The notes beneath the pieces are model-generated. The model was given only the letters and a program-made list of their open reading frames with translations. It did not search any database and had not been told where the DNA came from. A stretch of 64,000 bases of DNA from Mangifera indica (lineage: Eukaryota > Streptophyta > Magnoliopsida > Sapindales > Anacardiaceae). The stretch is from the NCBI RefSeq assembly GCF_011075055.1, contig NC_058153.1, forward strand, positions 13,442,274 to 13,506,273, written 5' to 3'. A program made the translations under genes and the position numbers. Below, in pieces: positions 1 to 13,400 of the stretch (position 1 is its first letter; every line of letters begins with the position of its first letter).

Positions 1-131
1 TATGTAACTTTGATTTTAGATTTTGTTTCTGCAATATATGTTGTCACTCAGAAACATTCAATTCTTCTTTAAATGACTATGCTATTCCTGAATCAAAATT
101 CGTTTTCCTATTTCTACTAGTGTGGTTGCAG

Positions 132-1173
132 ATTCATGTGTTGCAATGGATGAGTGGGTCCAGCACCCCACTGCACATACTGCTTTAGATGATATACTGC
201 CATGTGTGGATAATGCAACTGCCCAGGAAACCTTACTAAAATCTAAGAATGTAACGCAGCAACTTGTAGGTGTGGTTGATAACATCATTAGGAGTGTTGC
301 CAATAGCAATCTCCCACCACAAGCTGGACCTGTATTTTACAATCAGTCTGGTCCTATGGTACCTCCTCTATGCAATCCATTTAATCCTGATCTGACAGAT
401 CGCAAATGTGAGGCTGGCGAGGTGGATCTGTACAATGCTCCAGAGGTAATGCTATGAATCATTTATAATACAAGGGAAATTTTCAAAAAGCCATTTCTTA
501 AAATACTACTTGATAAGTCTAAACATTGAGGGAAAGCCTGTTCTAACCTTAATAGCTCAGCACATTTCAATATAAGAATGTTGACACTAGTTTTAAGGTG
601 TAATTAAGTATTTTGAATATAATTGGACTATACTGCAATGCTCATATGGTATGACCTAATGAGTTGAGGGTTGTAAATTTGTATAGATACAAGAAAAAGG
701 AAATCTTATAATGTCTCTTGGCTTTTCTTATGTCCCAATCCCATACTTTTGAAAGGCATTTGAAGGTTTATGTGAATCTCTGTTTGAAACAGGTATGGAA
801 GAAGTATGTTTGTGAGGTCTCATCATCTAATATGTGTACTGGTACTGGTCGGTTGATCCCTATCATGTACAATCAGATGGCAGCTGCTGTGAATGTGAGC
901 TATGTTTTGTATCGTTATAGTCCATTCTTGATTGGTCTGCAGGACTGCAGTTTTGTACGTGACACTTTCACAGTCATAAGTAGCAAGTACTGCCCTGGTA
1001 TGCGCAGCAGTACTAGCTGGATCTACATTGGTTTAGTAATGGTATCCGCTGCTGTTATGTTTTCACTCATCTTCTGGGTGATCTACGCAAGGGAGCGCCG
1101 GCATCGCATCTACACTAAAAGGGTTGATGCTAAAACGCATGGGGGCATAAAGGGAAGAGATATTCAAAACTAA
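132..1173 (+). CDS. Plant multi-pass transmembrane protein of unknown function, last two exons (partial)
   Basis: Two coding exons are visible, 132-445 and 793-1173. The first starts after an intron ending TTGCAG and stops in phase 0 before GTAATG. The second follows AAACAG and ends with TAA at 1171-1173. The joined protein carries cysteine-containing ectodomain sequence (residues such as CVDNAT, LCNPFNPDLTDRKC, CEVSSSNMCTGTGRL and GLQDCSFVRDTF), then one C-terminal membrane span (about WIYIGLVMVSAAVMFSLIF), and a short basic cytoplasmic tail with RERRHRIYTKR. This matches the C-terminal half of the plant family typified by Arabidopsis At1g71110/At2g12400, large transmembrane proteins without an assigned biochemical role. 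The N-terminal exons lie left of the window. Several N-X-S/T sites (NATAQ, NVTQQ, NVSY) fit an extracellular loop. The family call is recalled from sequence similarity and not verified by search. Confidence 0.85.
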
Positions 1174-3485
1174 AGAGTAAAATCTTCTTTGTATATTTTA
1201 AGTATTAAATATAAACTGATTTTCCCTCTTAATATACAGTAGATTATGTATTTTAATATTTGGAATGTAGTTGCGGGTTATGTTGTCTTGTACTCTTACC
1301 AAATTCTTTGCATGTGTTTTAAGTAGAATGTCTTTCAGGCTTGAGCCTGCACTAATATAGTTAGAAATTTTTGAATGAGTTATGAAGGATGTAATGCTTT
1401 TTATAAGCACTAGTGTCTGTAATCCACTTTTGCAGAGAGTAATACTATTCTTCCTGTGTGATAAATATATACCAACTTTGGCGCAATGCAATTGATATTA
1501 GATAAATGCAGACCATTTAAATCATTAGGAATACTAGTATTAATCTAGAAAAATGTAAATGTAGAAGTAGATTTGATGTGAAATCTAATCAGCCTTGACC
1601 TTTATCAGAAGCCGAGTGGGTTAATTCTCGTGCAAGGTAGAAGCCAAGAGACGTTTATACAAGCTCATAGGCATGAAGATAAGGTGGGGTTAGAAAGAAG
1701 ACATGGGCCTGGATGTTGGAAAAGGTAAAGTTAGGAATCTCTGCATATATTTACATTTTTTACTTCATTTTATTGATGAGGCATGCAGTGTTCCTTGGCA
1801 GGTAATTCAGAACATTGTTCCGCCTTATAAGTTTAATTGAAGACTTGAAAAGATGGAGATATTATGGTGCCATCAACTTTCAGGACCACTGATTAAAATC
1901 TTAAGCTGACATAAATAAAATCGATATTATTAAGTAAATAATAAGATAAGATAATGACTTTTATGAGAACCAAGATCATATATTCTTAAAAAACCAACAA
2001 GTGAAATAAAAATAAAGAAATATAAGGGCGATTGACCATATTCACCAATGTTTAAGAAGAAACAAATCTGGGACTAAATGACTGGGATATGTTTGAGAAC
2101 AGAAAGCAAGTAACCTTATTATACATATGAAATATTATTATATGTATAAACCGGCACACTACATTACATGTATAAAACTTATGGTTTCTAAGATATAAGA
2201 TTTGCTAAGATGTCTTAATCAGCTTCTGAGTAAGGGATCCGTGTTTGACGGAGCTTGCCCATTACGTGTCAAGATTTTTGTATGCATAAAGAAGCAATTA
2301 GTCTGTTGGGGGGCTAGAGAGGAATTGTGGTTAACTTAAGCGAGGTTGGCGTTAATTTATTGATCATCAATCATTCATGCCGTGCTCCCACCCAACCGCC
2401 CTATTCCAACGCCTCTCTCATTCTTCAACTCTTTTCAATCCGAGTGGGGTCTCATTAATTAATTACGAAAGAACGCACGCACCTGCCCAGTCTTATTACT
2501 TCTCCATAAATGCATTCTGCAATGAATTTCAACCCATTTTTTTTCACCCCATCCCATGTTAAAAGGATCAACGGAAAATCGACATCATCGCCACCAATTT
2601 CCAAGGCTTTTCCAACAAGTATATATACGTATACGTAATATCATATAACGTTAATTTTGCCCTTTTTGATTATTCCAAGTTTTAATTTTGCCAATAGCTT
2701 ATGAAGCCTCCCATTAGTTTGCCACACCAAAGAGTGAATTTTGGTTGACGTTGAACAATCCCATGGCCTCAAAAAGTGCACCTTCAAAGCATTCAAAAAC
2801 AAGAATTTGCTTATGTTCTCTAACCACACATCCAGGCTCGTTCAGATGCAGCATCCATAGGAACATTCAGAGGCCTTTATCATCTACTTCCACTCCATCA
2901 AATCGGTAGGAATTGGCTTCGATTAGCGCCAAAGTTAATGCACTCAAGGTTTCTTGATCATCATATATGGTAGTTTCTTTTTGTCAGTTTTGAATGATTT
3001 CATCATCAATTTAACACCATTTACTTTTTATCTAATCAGATCATACTATATATATTCATATATGTTTGTATGTATGTATATTTAGTCAGTTAGTTTCATC
3101 TCGTGTCTTTTTTCTCGGCCTTTATATAAAAGAGTTTCAACCAGATGGTGTTGTTATTTTAATTTGTTTCTCCTTTCCATTAATTCATGTGAAGAAAAAG
3201 AGGACTTCCAGTTTTAAAGGAAGAGGTGAGTAGAACTGTATTTAAACTGATCATTTAATTCATATCAATAAGAAAGAAAAAAATAAATCTCATGCTTTAT
3301 TTGGCTATTTCATATAATTAATTTCCCCCCAAAATTCATACCGTGAGTGTGATATATGATGGCATGGGGACAAGACTCAGAAGAAAGATGAAGTATATAT
3401 GCATCGAGCAGGAATAATTGGAACCACAAGTTAATTTATTTTTATATTAATACCAAAACAAAACAGTAACAGGTATTTAAATTAA
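1174..3485. other. Intergenic region
   Basis: This begins with the presumed 3' UTR of the upstream gene. The rest is AT-rich DNA. I see no exon with conserved protein sequence and no tRNA-like gene. Short open frames near 2377-2562 (+) and 2641-2829 (-) resemble nothing known. Confidence 0.5.
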
Positions 3486-4436
3486 GGGAAAAGGACAATT
3501 TCCCACCCAACATTTAGCCTAATTCCAAACTCACACCCATGGGAGATGAAAAACCTAAACTACCACCCATGACCAAACTGTCATCCAAAATTTCAGGTAG
3601 GAACAGGGGTAAAATCGTTATTTTACTTATAAACTTTAAAACTTTAAAATTTCACCATTTTTCCTCTCCAGATTTTAAAAACTAACACCTCAACTTATCC
3701 TCAAAGTTTGAAAAGTTTAGATTTCACCCTTAGGGTTTGCTTCCTTCTCCAGCCACCATCGATGATCGATGCATTCTACCGATCTCCCATCTTCGACTAT
3801 AAAGGACGACAAAGGACAACCCTTCATTGCCTAGATCTAGATGACGAAGCATCATCTAGATCTGAAAGAACAAACGAAGGACGACGCTTTGTCGTCACGT
3901 TTGGATGATGCGACAAGCGACAAATCCTTCGTCGTCTAGGTGGAGCGACGAAGAGAGACCTCTTCGTCGAACGGTAGTGCGACGAAGAGATTTTTGTCTC
4001 TTTGTTGCACCGTGCGACAAGAAGATGAAAATTTCTTCATCAAACAACCACTGTTGTATCAGGAGAAGGAGGAGGCTGAAGATAACGCTAGAGACGACGT
4101 TGGAAGATAAAGTTAAAGAATAGAGGTGAAACTACTATTTTTGAAATATATAAGGGGCTGAGTTTTAAAAAATGTGAAAACCCTAGGTTTGAGAGTGAAA
4201 ATGTTACTTTTCTAAGTTTAAAAATTTTAAATAAAGGTGAAATATTAGTTTCTAAAATCTAGAGGGTAAGGAGTAATAAACTTTTTAATATAAACAGTAA
4301 AATGATTATTCTATCATTTCCTTTAATAAAAAAATTTAACAAAAGTTTATTTATGTGTGAAAATAGAAGTTTTTTATCTTTAGCACATGTACGTTCGAGA
4401 ATATCTAAAAATTGGGTGAAAAATAGTCCGTTCCCC
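3486..4436. mobile_element. Mutator-like MITE, family copy 1
   Basis: The left end reads GGGAAAAGGACAATTTCCCA and the right end is its degenerate inverse (TGAAAAATAGTCCGTTCCCC). The flanks are TTAAATTAA on the left (3477-3485) and TTTAATTAA on the right (4437-4445), a 9-bp target duplication with one mismatch. The subterminal regions, about 250 bp on each side, are rough inverted copies of each other. The centre (3760-4120) is richer in GC and crowded with GACGAAG/CTTCGTC motifs. No transposase is present. The 9-bp duplication and long inverted termini point to a non-autonomous Mutator-like element. The same family occurs at 28489, 29175, 49335, 54004 and 54232. Confidence 0.7.
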
Positions 4437-6511
4437 TTTAATTAATTAGAAAAAGCTGAACTTTTTAGCAGGCGAGAAGCCGCCAAAAATTACATACCAA
4501 AGCGTGGCCCCCCTAGTAATGCAAAGTCATGGGCTTCCCCACCATGTGGAGCAAGACGACAAAATATCAGTTGATGGGATATATTAGTTGTATGGAAATT
4601 TCAAAAGCTTAAAAGAATCACAAACCACAAACAAACACACAAGTGTGCCATTTGCATAAATAAAAACAAGACAACAGTCATGGAAGAAATGTTATGGAGT
4701 TTACAGAAACAAAAGTCATGTTGACATTAAGCAAGATGACTCCGATTGTTGGCCTGTCTCCATGATAGATCCCTACTTGGCAGGCTTATGCATAGACTAT
4801 TGAGTAAGTCATGAACAAGAAAGCTTCGAATCAGATTAAAACCAACAAAGGAATAGTTACAATTGAAGGTGTAACATATATTATCAAAGTTCAAAGCATC
4901 TTGATCATACATTAATTGATTAATAAAGATCTTCTTATGATAATTTCTAACGCGTATAGAACATCCCATCTGGACCCCACTGATTTTAACTCTCCCCAAG
5001 GAAGAAAATTACAATGTATCGGAAGAAAGAATTGTTGACACAAACTTTTCGTTGGCAGGTCAAATCCGGAACAAAAGCTTGACCTCTAATTTCTCTCTAT
5101 AGGTACGCATGAAGCTGAGACAATGACAACAAGGGCAACTTCAATTTTAGAAAATGACTGGTTTTTAGGTGCTGGTTGATTCTTCTTTTTAGGTTGCCAA
5201 CATTTTGGTATTGGTGATAGTGGAGCAATTAATGAAGATCAGTAATTTTATTTGTAAGATCTGAATCATTCCAATGGAATAATACTAGTTAAGCTTTTAA
5301 AGCATCTAAAGTGGCGACACAAGGGCAGATAGTGTAGAATATGTTGTTCCTGAAGATTTATATTCTAATTCACATCGTACGGCAGGGACAATTCTTCCTT
5401 TGAGAATCAAAGCATGTTGTTATAGCTTTAGGAGCAAGATTACAATTATTAATCTTGGAATAGCAGATAATTATATGAGTCTAATGATTAATGTCAACCA
5501 TTGAGTAAGTGTGCACACAAATACAATTTATCACTTAATCGACAAGATTGGTTGTCACTACTCAATATATATGTGTGCAGATATCTCATCAGTCATATGG
5601 CTAGCATGAATTCCCATTAATATTTTGTTACTATTTCTGCAACTAAAACACAACAACTTGCCTTACATATTGATAGGTAGCTTGGTTGGACTGATTTTCC
5701 AACTAATCAATCATAACATATAAATTATGCATTAACAGTATCCAACCTATATAATTCCCTTCCCCCTTATCCTATATGGTTTTGGATGTTTGGATAATAA
5801 ATATGCAAGCAATTTCAGTATAAATTATTCAAAAAGCAGCCAACCATAAACAACCAGGTTTTGCAATTAATTAAGCTAAACATTCTTTGTCTGCTTTAAC
5901 AACAACTAAAATGAAAGAAAAGCAAGTAAATTATGGTAAAGTTGTAACGTATTTAGACAGGTACCAATGCATTGTTTCCAAGAGAAGTGGGGCATGACAT
6001 GATTTCTATCTTTACTCAAATTAATACTTATCCTCTTCTTCCTACTCCTGGTGCCAATATGTCATCTGCTCTAAGGTCAAACTTCCATTATTGATATTTA
6101 CTTGCAATTAATTGATTAAAATACAATAAACCTTCTTAATTTTCATTTTTCAAATAAATAATATAAGCAAGGACCACCTGACCTAGAGTTTCTCATGATA
6201 AAAGATTGAATACGTGGCTCCTAACAACTGCTTCTTATTTTCATCTTTTACAGAAACAATACAAGTAGAGCCCACAGCTTTCTTCAAAATCTTTATTGAC
6301 CCAACTTCCACCTGTGGTTAGGTTAACTGTCTTTTCAATATTTGCATTTATATCCCCACACTTTCTTTTATTCTTTTAGATTCCATTTATTCACTAATTG
6401 CTTTTGCAAAATTTATGTGTCAACAGTAAATCGAGAGAAGTTCAGGGTTAAGACTGCAAGATTGTAGAAATGATTTTATCATCTTCTCTCTTCCTTCTCC
6501 TTCAAAAAATC
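4437..6511. other. Intergenic region, promoter side of the serine-rich gene
   Basis: AT-rich DNA with no recognised exon. It presumably contains upstream regulatory sequence of the gene at 6614, but I see no motif I can name with confidence. Confidence 0.4.
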
Positions 6512-6521
6512 CTATATATAC
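6512..6521 (+). promoter_or_regulatory. TATA box of the serine-rich protein gene
   Basis: CTATATATAC lies 93 bases before the ATG at 6614. A transcript starting about 30 bases downstream would have a 5' UTR of roughly 65-70 nt. The box falls inside the upstream extension of the reading frame, which argues that translation starts at 6614 and not at 6470. Confidence 0.6.
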
Positions 6522-6613
6522 ATTGCTACACTGGAGCTAGGTTTGCCAAACTGAAGAGCCAAACACGGCTTCTAAAAAATTTCTTCTTTCTCAGTCTATT
6601 TTTAGCAACTAAA

Positions 6614-7243
6614 ATGGCGGCAACCCCTTCTAGACGATCATCGAGCGGACCAGTAGTTCGTTCTCTCTCACCTTCTGGCAGATTCTACCATTCTAATTAC
6701 ACATCATCGTCTTCTTCCTCCTCTGCTTTTGCTTATTCAACCTCTGGTTTCTCTTCTACATCCTCACCTTTCTTTACCAGATCTGCTTCTCCAACACGTG
6801 TCAACCTCTACGGTAACAACAAACCGATTCAGTCCACCTCAGCTCATTCTATCAGGTTCTTATCACCCAACCACGCCATCAATTCACATAACATAAACAA
6901 TAATCAAGTTCAGGTTCAGGTTTTGAAAAATCAATCTAAACCGAAGAGGACATGTATGTGCTCTCCTACTACGCACCCTGGCTCCTTCCGCTGCAGCCTC
7001 CATAAAAATTGTAATTCTCCGCAGTCTCAGGTTACCAATAACTTGCCAAATAATCGGCTCCATGCTAGGAGATCGGCTATGACAAACTCGCTGGTTAGGA
7101 TTGGAGGAGTAGAAGGAGATTTGGTGAAGAGAGCTTTGGCGGCTTTGATTCGGCCGTCTTCTCATCAGCAAAGACGCCGAGCCGCTTTCCAGCCTCGGCC
7201 AAGCCGCTTATCTATCATGTCCAATGCTGAGGATGATTTATGA
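6614..7243 (+). CDS. Plant serine-rich protein (209 aa), function unknown
   Basis: Single exon. The start is the ATG in AAAATGGCG, just below the TATA box. Residues 1-75 are very rich in Ser, with runs such as SSSSSSS, and carry SP motifs (SLSPSGR, SASPTR, FLSPN). The conserved C-terminal half contains KRTCMCSPTTHPGSFRC, a Cys-rich block, followed by RRSAMTNSLVRIGGVEG, the motif DLVKRALAALIRPS and a basic tail (QQRRRAAFQPRPSRLS). This arrangement is diagnostic of the plant serine-rich protein family (Arabidopsis At5g25280-like). No enzymatic role is known to me, and no signal peptide or membrane span is visible. The length is typical and the frame is intact, so the gene looks functional. Confidence 0.85.
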   Translation: MAATPSRRSSSGPVVRSLSPSGRFYHSNYTSSSSSSSAFAYSTSGFSSTSSPFFTRSASPTRVNLYGNNKPIQSTSAHSIRFLSPNHAINSHNINNNQVQVQVLKNQSKPKRTCMCSPTTHPGSFRCSLHKNCNSPQSQVTNNLPNNRLHARRSAMTNSLVRIGGVEGDLVKRALAALIRPSSHQQRRRAAFQPRPSRLSIMSNAEDDL

Positions 7244-9589
7244 TCAAATATCAAACTACTGGACTTGGACTTTAATTAGTTTTGTTTGTGTGTGTATATA
7301 TACATATATAGAAATATTATATAAAATCAAGCCATTTATTTTGAGGCGCTTGAACAGTAAATCAAATCTTAAATTTTGATATTCTAAAACCAAAAATCAA
7401 ATTACAATTGAAGATCAGCTTCAGTCCGTTTCACAACTTTTATATTTTCTCTATGTACATTTGCGTTCTCTGTTTTTGCCGTTTGGTTTGATGTTTGTCG
7501 TTTATCCTCTTGTAGGGCGTTTCGGAATTTATACATATCGTGAATGGCGTCGTTTCTGTTCGGTGTTCGTTGGATCCATCTCTTGTAGCCTGCTGGTTTG
7601 TGTTCTCTTTAAAGATTTCTTCTTCCTAGAGCATTTTGTTCCGCTTTTATGTTTGGATTTTTTTGCTTTGCAGGTATGGTGTTTGTTCATATTTCAAAGC
7701 AGCCTGGCCTTACTTATTCCTTCTGAATTTATTGCCTTTCGGGATTGTATAAGGAGTACCTAAAATAAACCCACTGTGTATTAAATAGTATAGAAAAATA
7801 CAGTGAGATAGAATGGTTGTGGCAAAATTTGGTCTGCTGGACGGGCGTCCTCGGAAAAGAATGATGATGATCATGTAAATGATGACTTAGTCAACCAGAA
7901 ATTTTTTGACAGGCAGCTAATCATTTACCGTCTACCTACATGAAACTGAATTACTCATTGAGAATTTGTTTGGGGTGGATTAAAAATACAAATGCCTTTG
8001 ATCACCAGAATGTGAAGGTGAAGGTGAAGGTGAAGCTGAATGGAAGGCAGCTATACGAGAATCAGATATTAATTCTGAAAAACAAGTAGTGTAGTTGTAG
8101 TTGAGGATTGGTTCTGTCCCTATCTTATCAAAAAGAGAGTGGCCCCATACCTTATCTAGACGAATTTCATTACTGCCTAGAAAAACAATCCCGGGAGGAT
8201 AAGGTTGTGAAAACGAAGGGTGATTGCTTTTTGATTTTTCGGGTATTGTCATTGTCGAGGGAATAGAAATTTGAATTTTATTTCCTCTAAAGCCATTAAA
8301 ACGGTTATATAGTGGAAAATGGAAAACAAATAAATTCAGCAACTAGTAGGCTTAATTTTGCAGAAAATTTTATTGGGTCCCTAGAAAGAAAAAAAGTGTC
8401 TTAAATGTTGAGAGCCAGCCCACATGAAAGAGAAGCAATAATAGAAGGATAACAGGTTGAGGAATGGGGAGAGCTCTTCTCATCAAGCCTAAAAACTATC
8501 GGCTACCTTCAAGGGGCCATGCTATGCAGGTAATTTTAAGTACAACGGAAAAATACTAATTCCTTAGTCAGAGGGAAAAAAGAATCTGAATGTAATGATG
8601 GTTGGGTAAGAGAATTTGTAAGTTTGGTCGAAGTGGGTCCTTGTAGTTCGATCGGATGGATTTAAACTTAGTTGATGATGCATCAGCCACATGGAATGAT
8701 GATGAAATTGATTCTGTTTCATTGTTAATTTTCTTTAGAGGATAAGGATAGACTTTTCTTTTTTCTTTCTGTCAAATCAAATGCTGTTTCTGCATAATAT
8801 GGTATGAGTCGGCATCTGTGATTAAACTAATCCATTTCTCGTCTGTTTGCAGATGAACTCAGTTTCAATCGACCTTTTTAATCTACACGTCCTAATATCC
8901 TATGTAGCCATCGGAGGAAGAATGCCACCACAAAAAAAATATACAAGGAGATATGTATTACTATACTGTTTTTCGGCCATTAAAATCACCAAGCTATGGC
9001 ATACTCTGCATCATATCATATGCAACTAGATATTGTGACTTCAAACCCACCAAGAGTTTTCAGATCAAAATTGTTCGTATCAGACTGCATAATTGACAAC
9101 TTTCCAAAACTCATCTAGATTTAGCTGCAACCCAAGGAGTCAATACAATTGATAGTTGACCAGTTACACATATAAATGGAAAAAATTAAATTAAAAAAAA
9201 AAAAAGGCTGAGGCAGATGAAAAGTGCCAATTGGAGGTATCATTTCTCCTCTCCTGATACACTGAACAAAATGATGATTTATAAGAAGCACTTTAATCAT
9301 TGGGTTGGCTAATCCATTTCGCTGGTGACCATACAGCGTTCATGTCCACCCCTTTCTTGCGCATTATTTATTCTTCACTCGCTTTTCCAGATACTGGTCA
9401 GTGTCCAAGAAGAAGTAGACATATATTATAGCTCATGAAATTAAGAATATTCTACAGAAATTAGTTGACTTTCAGTTACATATAACATGATGGTTTTTGG
9501 TAAGAGAAAAAAAAAAAAAAATCCCAACACAAGCAACGCAAAATTAAAGAAGAATTTAAAGAAGTATAGTTTGATGAAAATACTACATC
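7244..9589. other. Intergenic region
   Basis: It starts with the 3' UTR of the serine-rich gene. Open frames at 7461-7763 (+) and 7980-8342 (-) show no recognisable domain. A short hexamer-like run (GAAGGT repeated) sits near 8013-8040, and A-rich tracts lie near 9190 and 9510. Confidence 0.4.
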
Positions 9590-10330
9590 GTCTCCCTTGA
9601 ACTAAACTTTGTAAATTGGTCATGTATGATTTCCTTTTAAGTTTGGAGAATGCATCAACTTTGAGTGACTTTGTGAAAATATTTGCAACTTAATCTTCTA
9701 AAGGACAAACTCAATCATTATTTCATTTTCTTTCTCCAAGTGGCGAATGCAGTGAAATTTCTTACTTCTACATTGAAAAAGTATAATCTTAGGTTGATCT
9801 TGCTCATGCTTCAAATCTCAAAGCATCCTATGCAACTACACCGCTTGAGTAACGCTTTTAGGAGCTGCAAATACTTGACTTCCACTATCTTTTAATGACA
9901 TATTCCTACTTAAACTCAAAGCTCAAATAACATTGTCACACTGTTTATAAAAAATTGCATTTAGACTTAAAATGACCTAATTTTTTTACAGTGAAAACAT
10001 CCAATTACTACCCTAATTGTTCCTTGTTATTATTATTATCAATATGTTTCGAATTATAATGCTTCCTCAATTTCTACCTTTGCTTTATCATCCATTCTCT
10101 GTTCATGGACTTGTATTCAACTATGTTGACAACGTGTGAACAATTTTCTCAACTTTAACATTTAGTTTTCACTGATTGATAAGAGCTAACAACTTTGAAA
10201 AATAATAATTAGAATTTCCTTTCTGATTTCTCCATATGAAAACTAGTTCAATTACCTCCATAAAAGTTTGTAAACAATACTTTTGTAACAGTCTCATTCA
10301 CATATTCCAAGCCCCTTTTACAGTAGCAGT
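9590..10330 (-). mobile_element. Ty1/copia relic with internal deletion (gag joined to RNase H)
   Basis: Read on the minus strand, the right part (about 10330-9960) gives degraded copia gag sequence ending in a zinc-knuckle-like CFHCKK stretch. The left part (about 9895-9600) gives the end of the RNase H domain: an FAAPKSVTQAV-like segment, HLEKENEIMIEFV, and a tail resembling the copia ADIFTK..L motif. Protease, integrase and reverse transcriptase are absent between them, so the copy has a large internal deletion. There are several stop codons. No LTR could be placed. It is in opposite orientation to the copia copy that begins at about 10455. Confidence 0.6.
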
Positions 10331-10454
10331 GTGACCTTATATAACACAAAAACATAAATGTAAAAACACAACTTCACTAGTTTTATAGGATCTATCAAAA
10401 CCTTATTGGTCTTGTAGGACCTATCAAAACCCAGACACAACTTCACTCAAGCAA

Positions 10455-13400
10455 ATGGCCAATAACAATCTTTCCTTAGTCACACCTCCAATCTTTATTG
10501 GTGAGAATTACACCATTTGGTCAGTAAAGATGCAATCATATTTAGAGTCTTTTGATCTTTGGGAAGTTGTAGTTGAAGATAGAACAATTTCTCCATTTCT
10601 TAGATATCCTATTCTAGCTCAAATCAAAGCCAACATTGAGGAAAAGACCAAAAGATATAAGGGAAAAACAGTAATTCAAAATTTAGTCTCTGATTCTATT
10701 TTTCCTAAGATAATGACATGAAAAATTGCAAAGCAAGCTTAGGATAAGCTTAAGATGGAGTACCAAAGGAGTGAAAAAACTAGACAGGTGAAGGTTTTGA
10801 GCTTGAAAAGAGTCTTTAAAGCTCTCTGCATGTAGGAAGATGAAACCATTACCAAATATTCAAACAAAATCTCTTTATCAGCTAAAAAAATTAGGTTGTT
10901 AAGATAAGATTTGCTTGATAGTAAGATTATGGAGAAGGCACTTGTAACAATACCAGAAAGATTTGAATCAAAGATTTCTTCTTAAGAAGAATCCATGGAT
11001 CTTTAAAGCATATCACTTGAAGAGTTGATGAGCTCACTTCGAATGCAAGAAAGGAGGACATTAAGACATGGCAAAGTTACAAAAAGGAGCTTTTCAAATG
11101 CAACATTTTGTTAAGAGTAAAAGACAACCAGAAAACAAAGATAAAAGAGGTAAAGAAAGAGCAAAACAGAAGAAATTCTCACCTTGCACATATCGTAAAA
11201 AGATTACATATGTAGAAAAAAATTGTTGGAAGAGACCAGATGTGGTCTGTAACAACTATAAGCAATTGAGACATAACTCTAAATTGTTCAAGTACAAAAA
11301 TAAAGAATGTTCAAATAATCAACAAGCACAAGCTGTAAAAGCTACAAAACATGAGCAATTCTTTGCTACCTTATGCTCACATAACACAACCAACAATAAT
11401 ACTTGGCTTATTGACGGTGGCTATATACATCACATGACATTTAATGCAAGTCTATTTAGAGGGATTGATGAATTAATCTTAGTGTTCCATTGTACAAATT
11501 GACAATGGAGATCACATGCAAGTAAAAGGAATGGGACAATTTTTGTTACAACTCATAAGGGTGTCAAATTGATCTATGATATGTTGTATGAGCCCAACCT
11601 CAACTAAAATCTTTTAAGCATTGGACAAATGCTTGAAAAAAATTATTCCTTGGAGTTCAAAAATAATGTATGCATTATATTTGAACCAAATGGTGCTACA
11701 TTGTTGAATGTCAAAATGAAAAGGAAAACATTTACCCTTGATTGGAATGAAAAAGAGTATACTAACCCTAGAACAGAAGTTAGAGACACAACATTATGAC
11801 ATAAAAGGTTTGGTCACTTTAATCATACTACCTTTGTTAAGAACTTGCCTAAATTGACTAAAGTAACTCAAGTCTGTAAAGCATGTCAACAAAAGAAGCA
11901 AACTAAACTTCCATCTCAAAAAAACTAAGCCTAGAGAGCCTTAGAAAGATTACAATTGATCCATATTGATTTATACAGATCAATGAAAACAAAATCATTG
12001 AATGACAATAAATATTTTCTGTTATTTGTTGATGATTACAGTAGGATATGATGGGTGCATTTTATCGAGCTTAAGAGTGAAGTTCTTTTTGTTTTCAAAA
12101 ACTTCAAGACTTTGGTTGAAAATAAGAGTGATCAAACCATCAAATCTTTGAGGTCAGACAATGGCAATGAATTTACCTCTAACATGTTTACTGAGTTTTG
12201 CAAGATTGTAGGTATTGAACAATAGTTGACCACACCATACACACCATAACAAAATGGTGCTTTTAAAAGGAAAAATAGATCTATTATGGAAATGGCTAGA
12301 TATCTCTTATTTGAAAAGAAGTTGTTTAGCAAGTTTTGGGCAGAAGCTATCAATACTATGGTTTACTTGCTGAATAGACTGCTAAAAAAAACCTTGAAAA
12401 ACAAGACACCATATGAAGTTTGGAATGGTGTCAAACCCTTTGTGAAATATTTAAAGGTCTTTGGAAGCATATGTTACTCCCTTGTTCTAGAGCCTAAAAG
12501 AATTAAGTTGGACAATAGAGTTAATAAAGGTATACTAGTTGTCATGATATTTCAACTAAAGGGTATAAAATTTTCTCTCCTTAAGATAACAAACTTATTT
12601 TGAGTAGAGATGTAAGGATTGATTAAGCATTAGCTTGGGATTGGAAGAAAACATAACTATGCAACCAAATTTCACTTTTACCAATCAAAATCTTAAAGAC
12701 AACATTGATGAAACACTAGTGAGAGGTGCAAGATCATTGCAAGACATTCTTTAAATGTGCAATTTGATAGTCTCTGATCTTGTAAGTTTTGATGAAACAA
12801 ATAACTCTCATGCTTGGAAGAGAGCAATACAAGAAGAATTGGAGATGATCAACAAGAATGAGACATGGCAATAGGTGGAAAGACCAAAAGACCACAAAGT
12901 CATAGGAGTCAAATGGATTTTCAAGATAAAACTCTACCTAATGGCTCAAAATGCAAACATAAAGCTATATTGCAAGGTTATGCTCAACAACATGGTGTGG
13001 ACTATCATGAGACTTTTGCCCTTATAGCAAGACATGACACTATAAGGCTACTTATTACCTTTGCTTGCTCAGAACTCTTGACAAATTCAATAGCTAGATG
13101 TCAAATCAACTTTTTTTAATGGATTTCTCAATGATGAAATATATGTAGAATAGTCAAATGGATATGCAGTACCAAGGAAGGAGGATTGTGTGCATATTCT
13201 GAAAAAGGTCTTGTATAACCTTAAACAAGCCTCAAGGCCTCGGTATGAAAGGATAAATGAACACTTGATTCAACTTGGTTTCAACAAAAGCCATAGTGAA
13301 GCCACCTTATATGTGAAGAATAATTAAATACATCAACTGATAGTCTTTATTTATGTGAATGATATGTTTGTAATAGAAATTCATTATGAGCTTATACAAA

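Noticed and set aside
3708..4123. Two plus-strand frames in the first MITE
   Set aside because: Their Arg/Asp-rich products come from the GACGAAG motif-rich core, with no homology recognised.
6470..6613. Upstream in-frame extension of the serine-rich protein
   Set aside because: It spans the TATA box, has no conserved sequence, and the family begins with the MAA..SRRSSSGP start at 6614.
7461..7763. 100-residue hydrophobic plus-strand frame
   Set aside because: T-rich sequence yields Phe/Leu by composition; no motif, and no TATA box or splice context.
7980..8342. 120-residue minus-strand frame, considered as an organelle-derived insert
   Set aside because: I could not match it to any plastid or mitochondrial gene and the composition is ordinary for the region.
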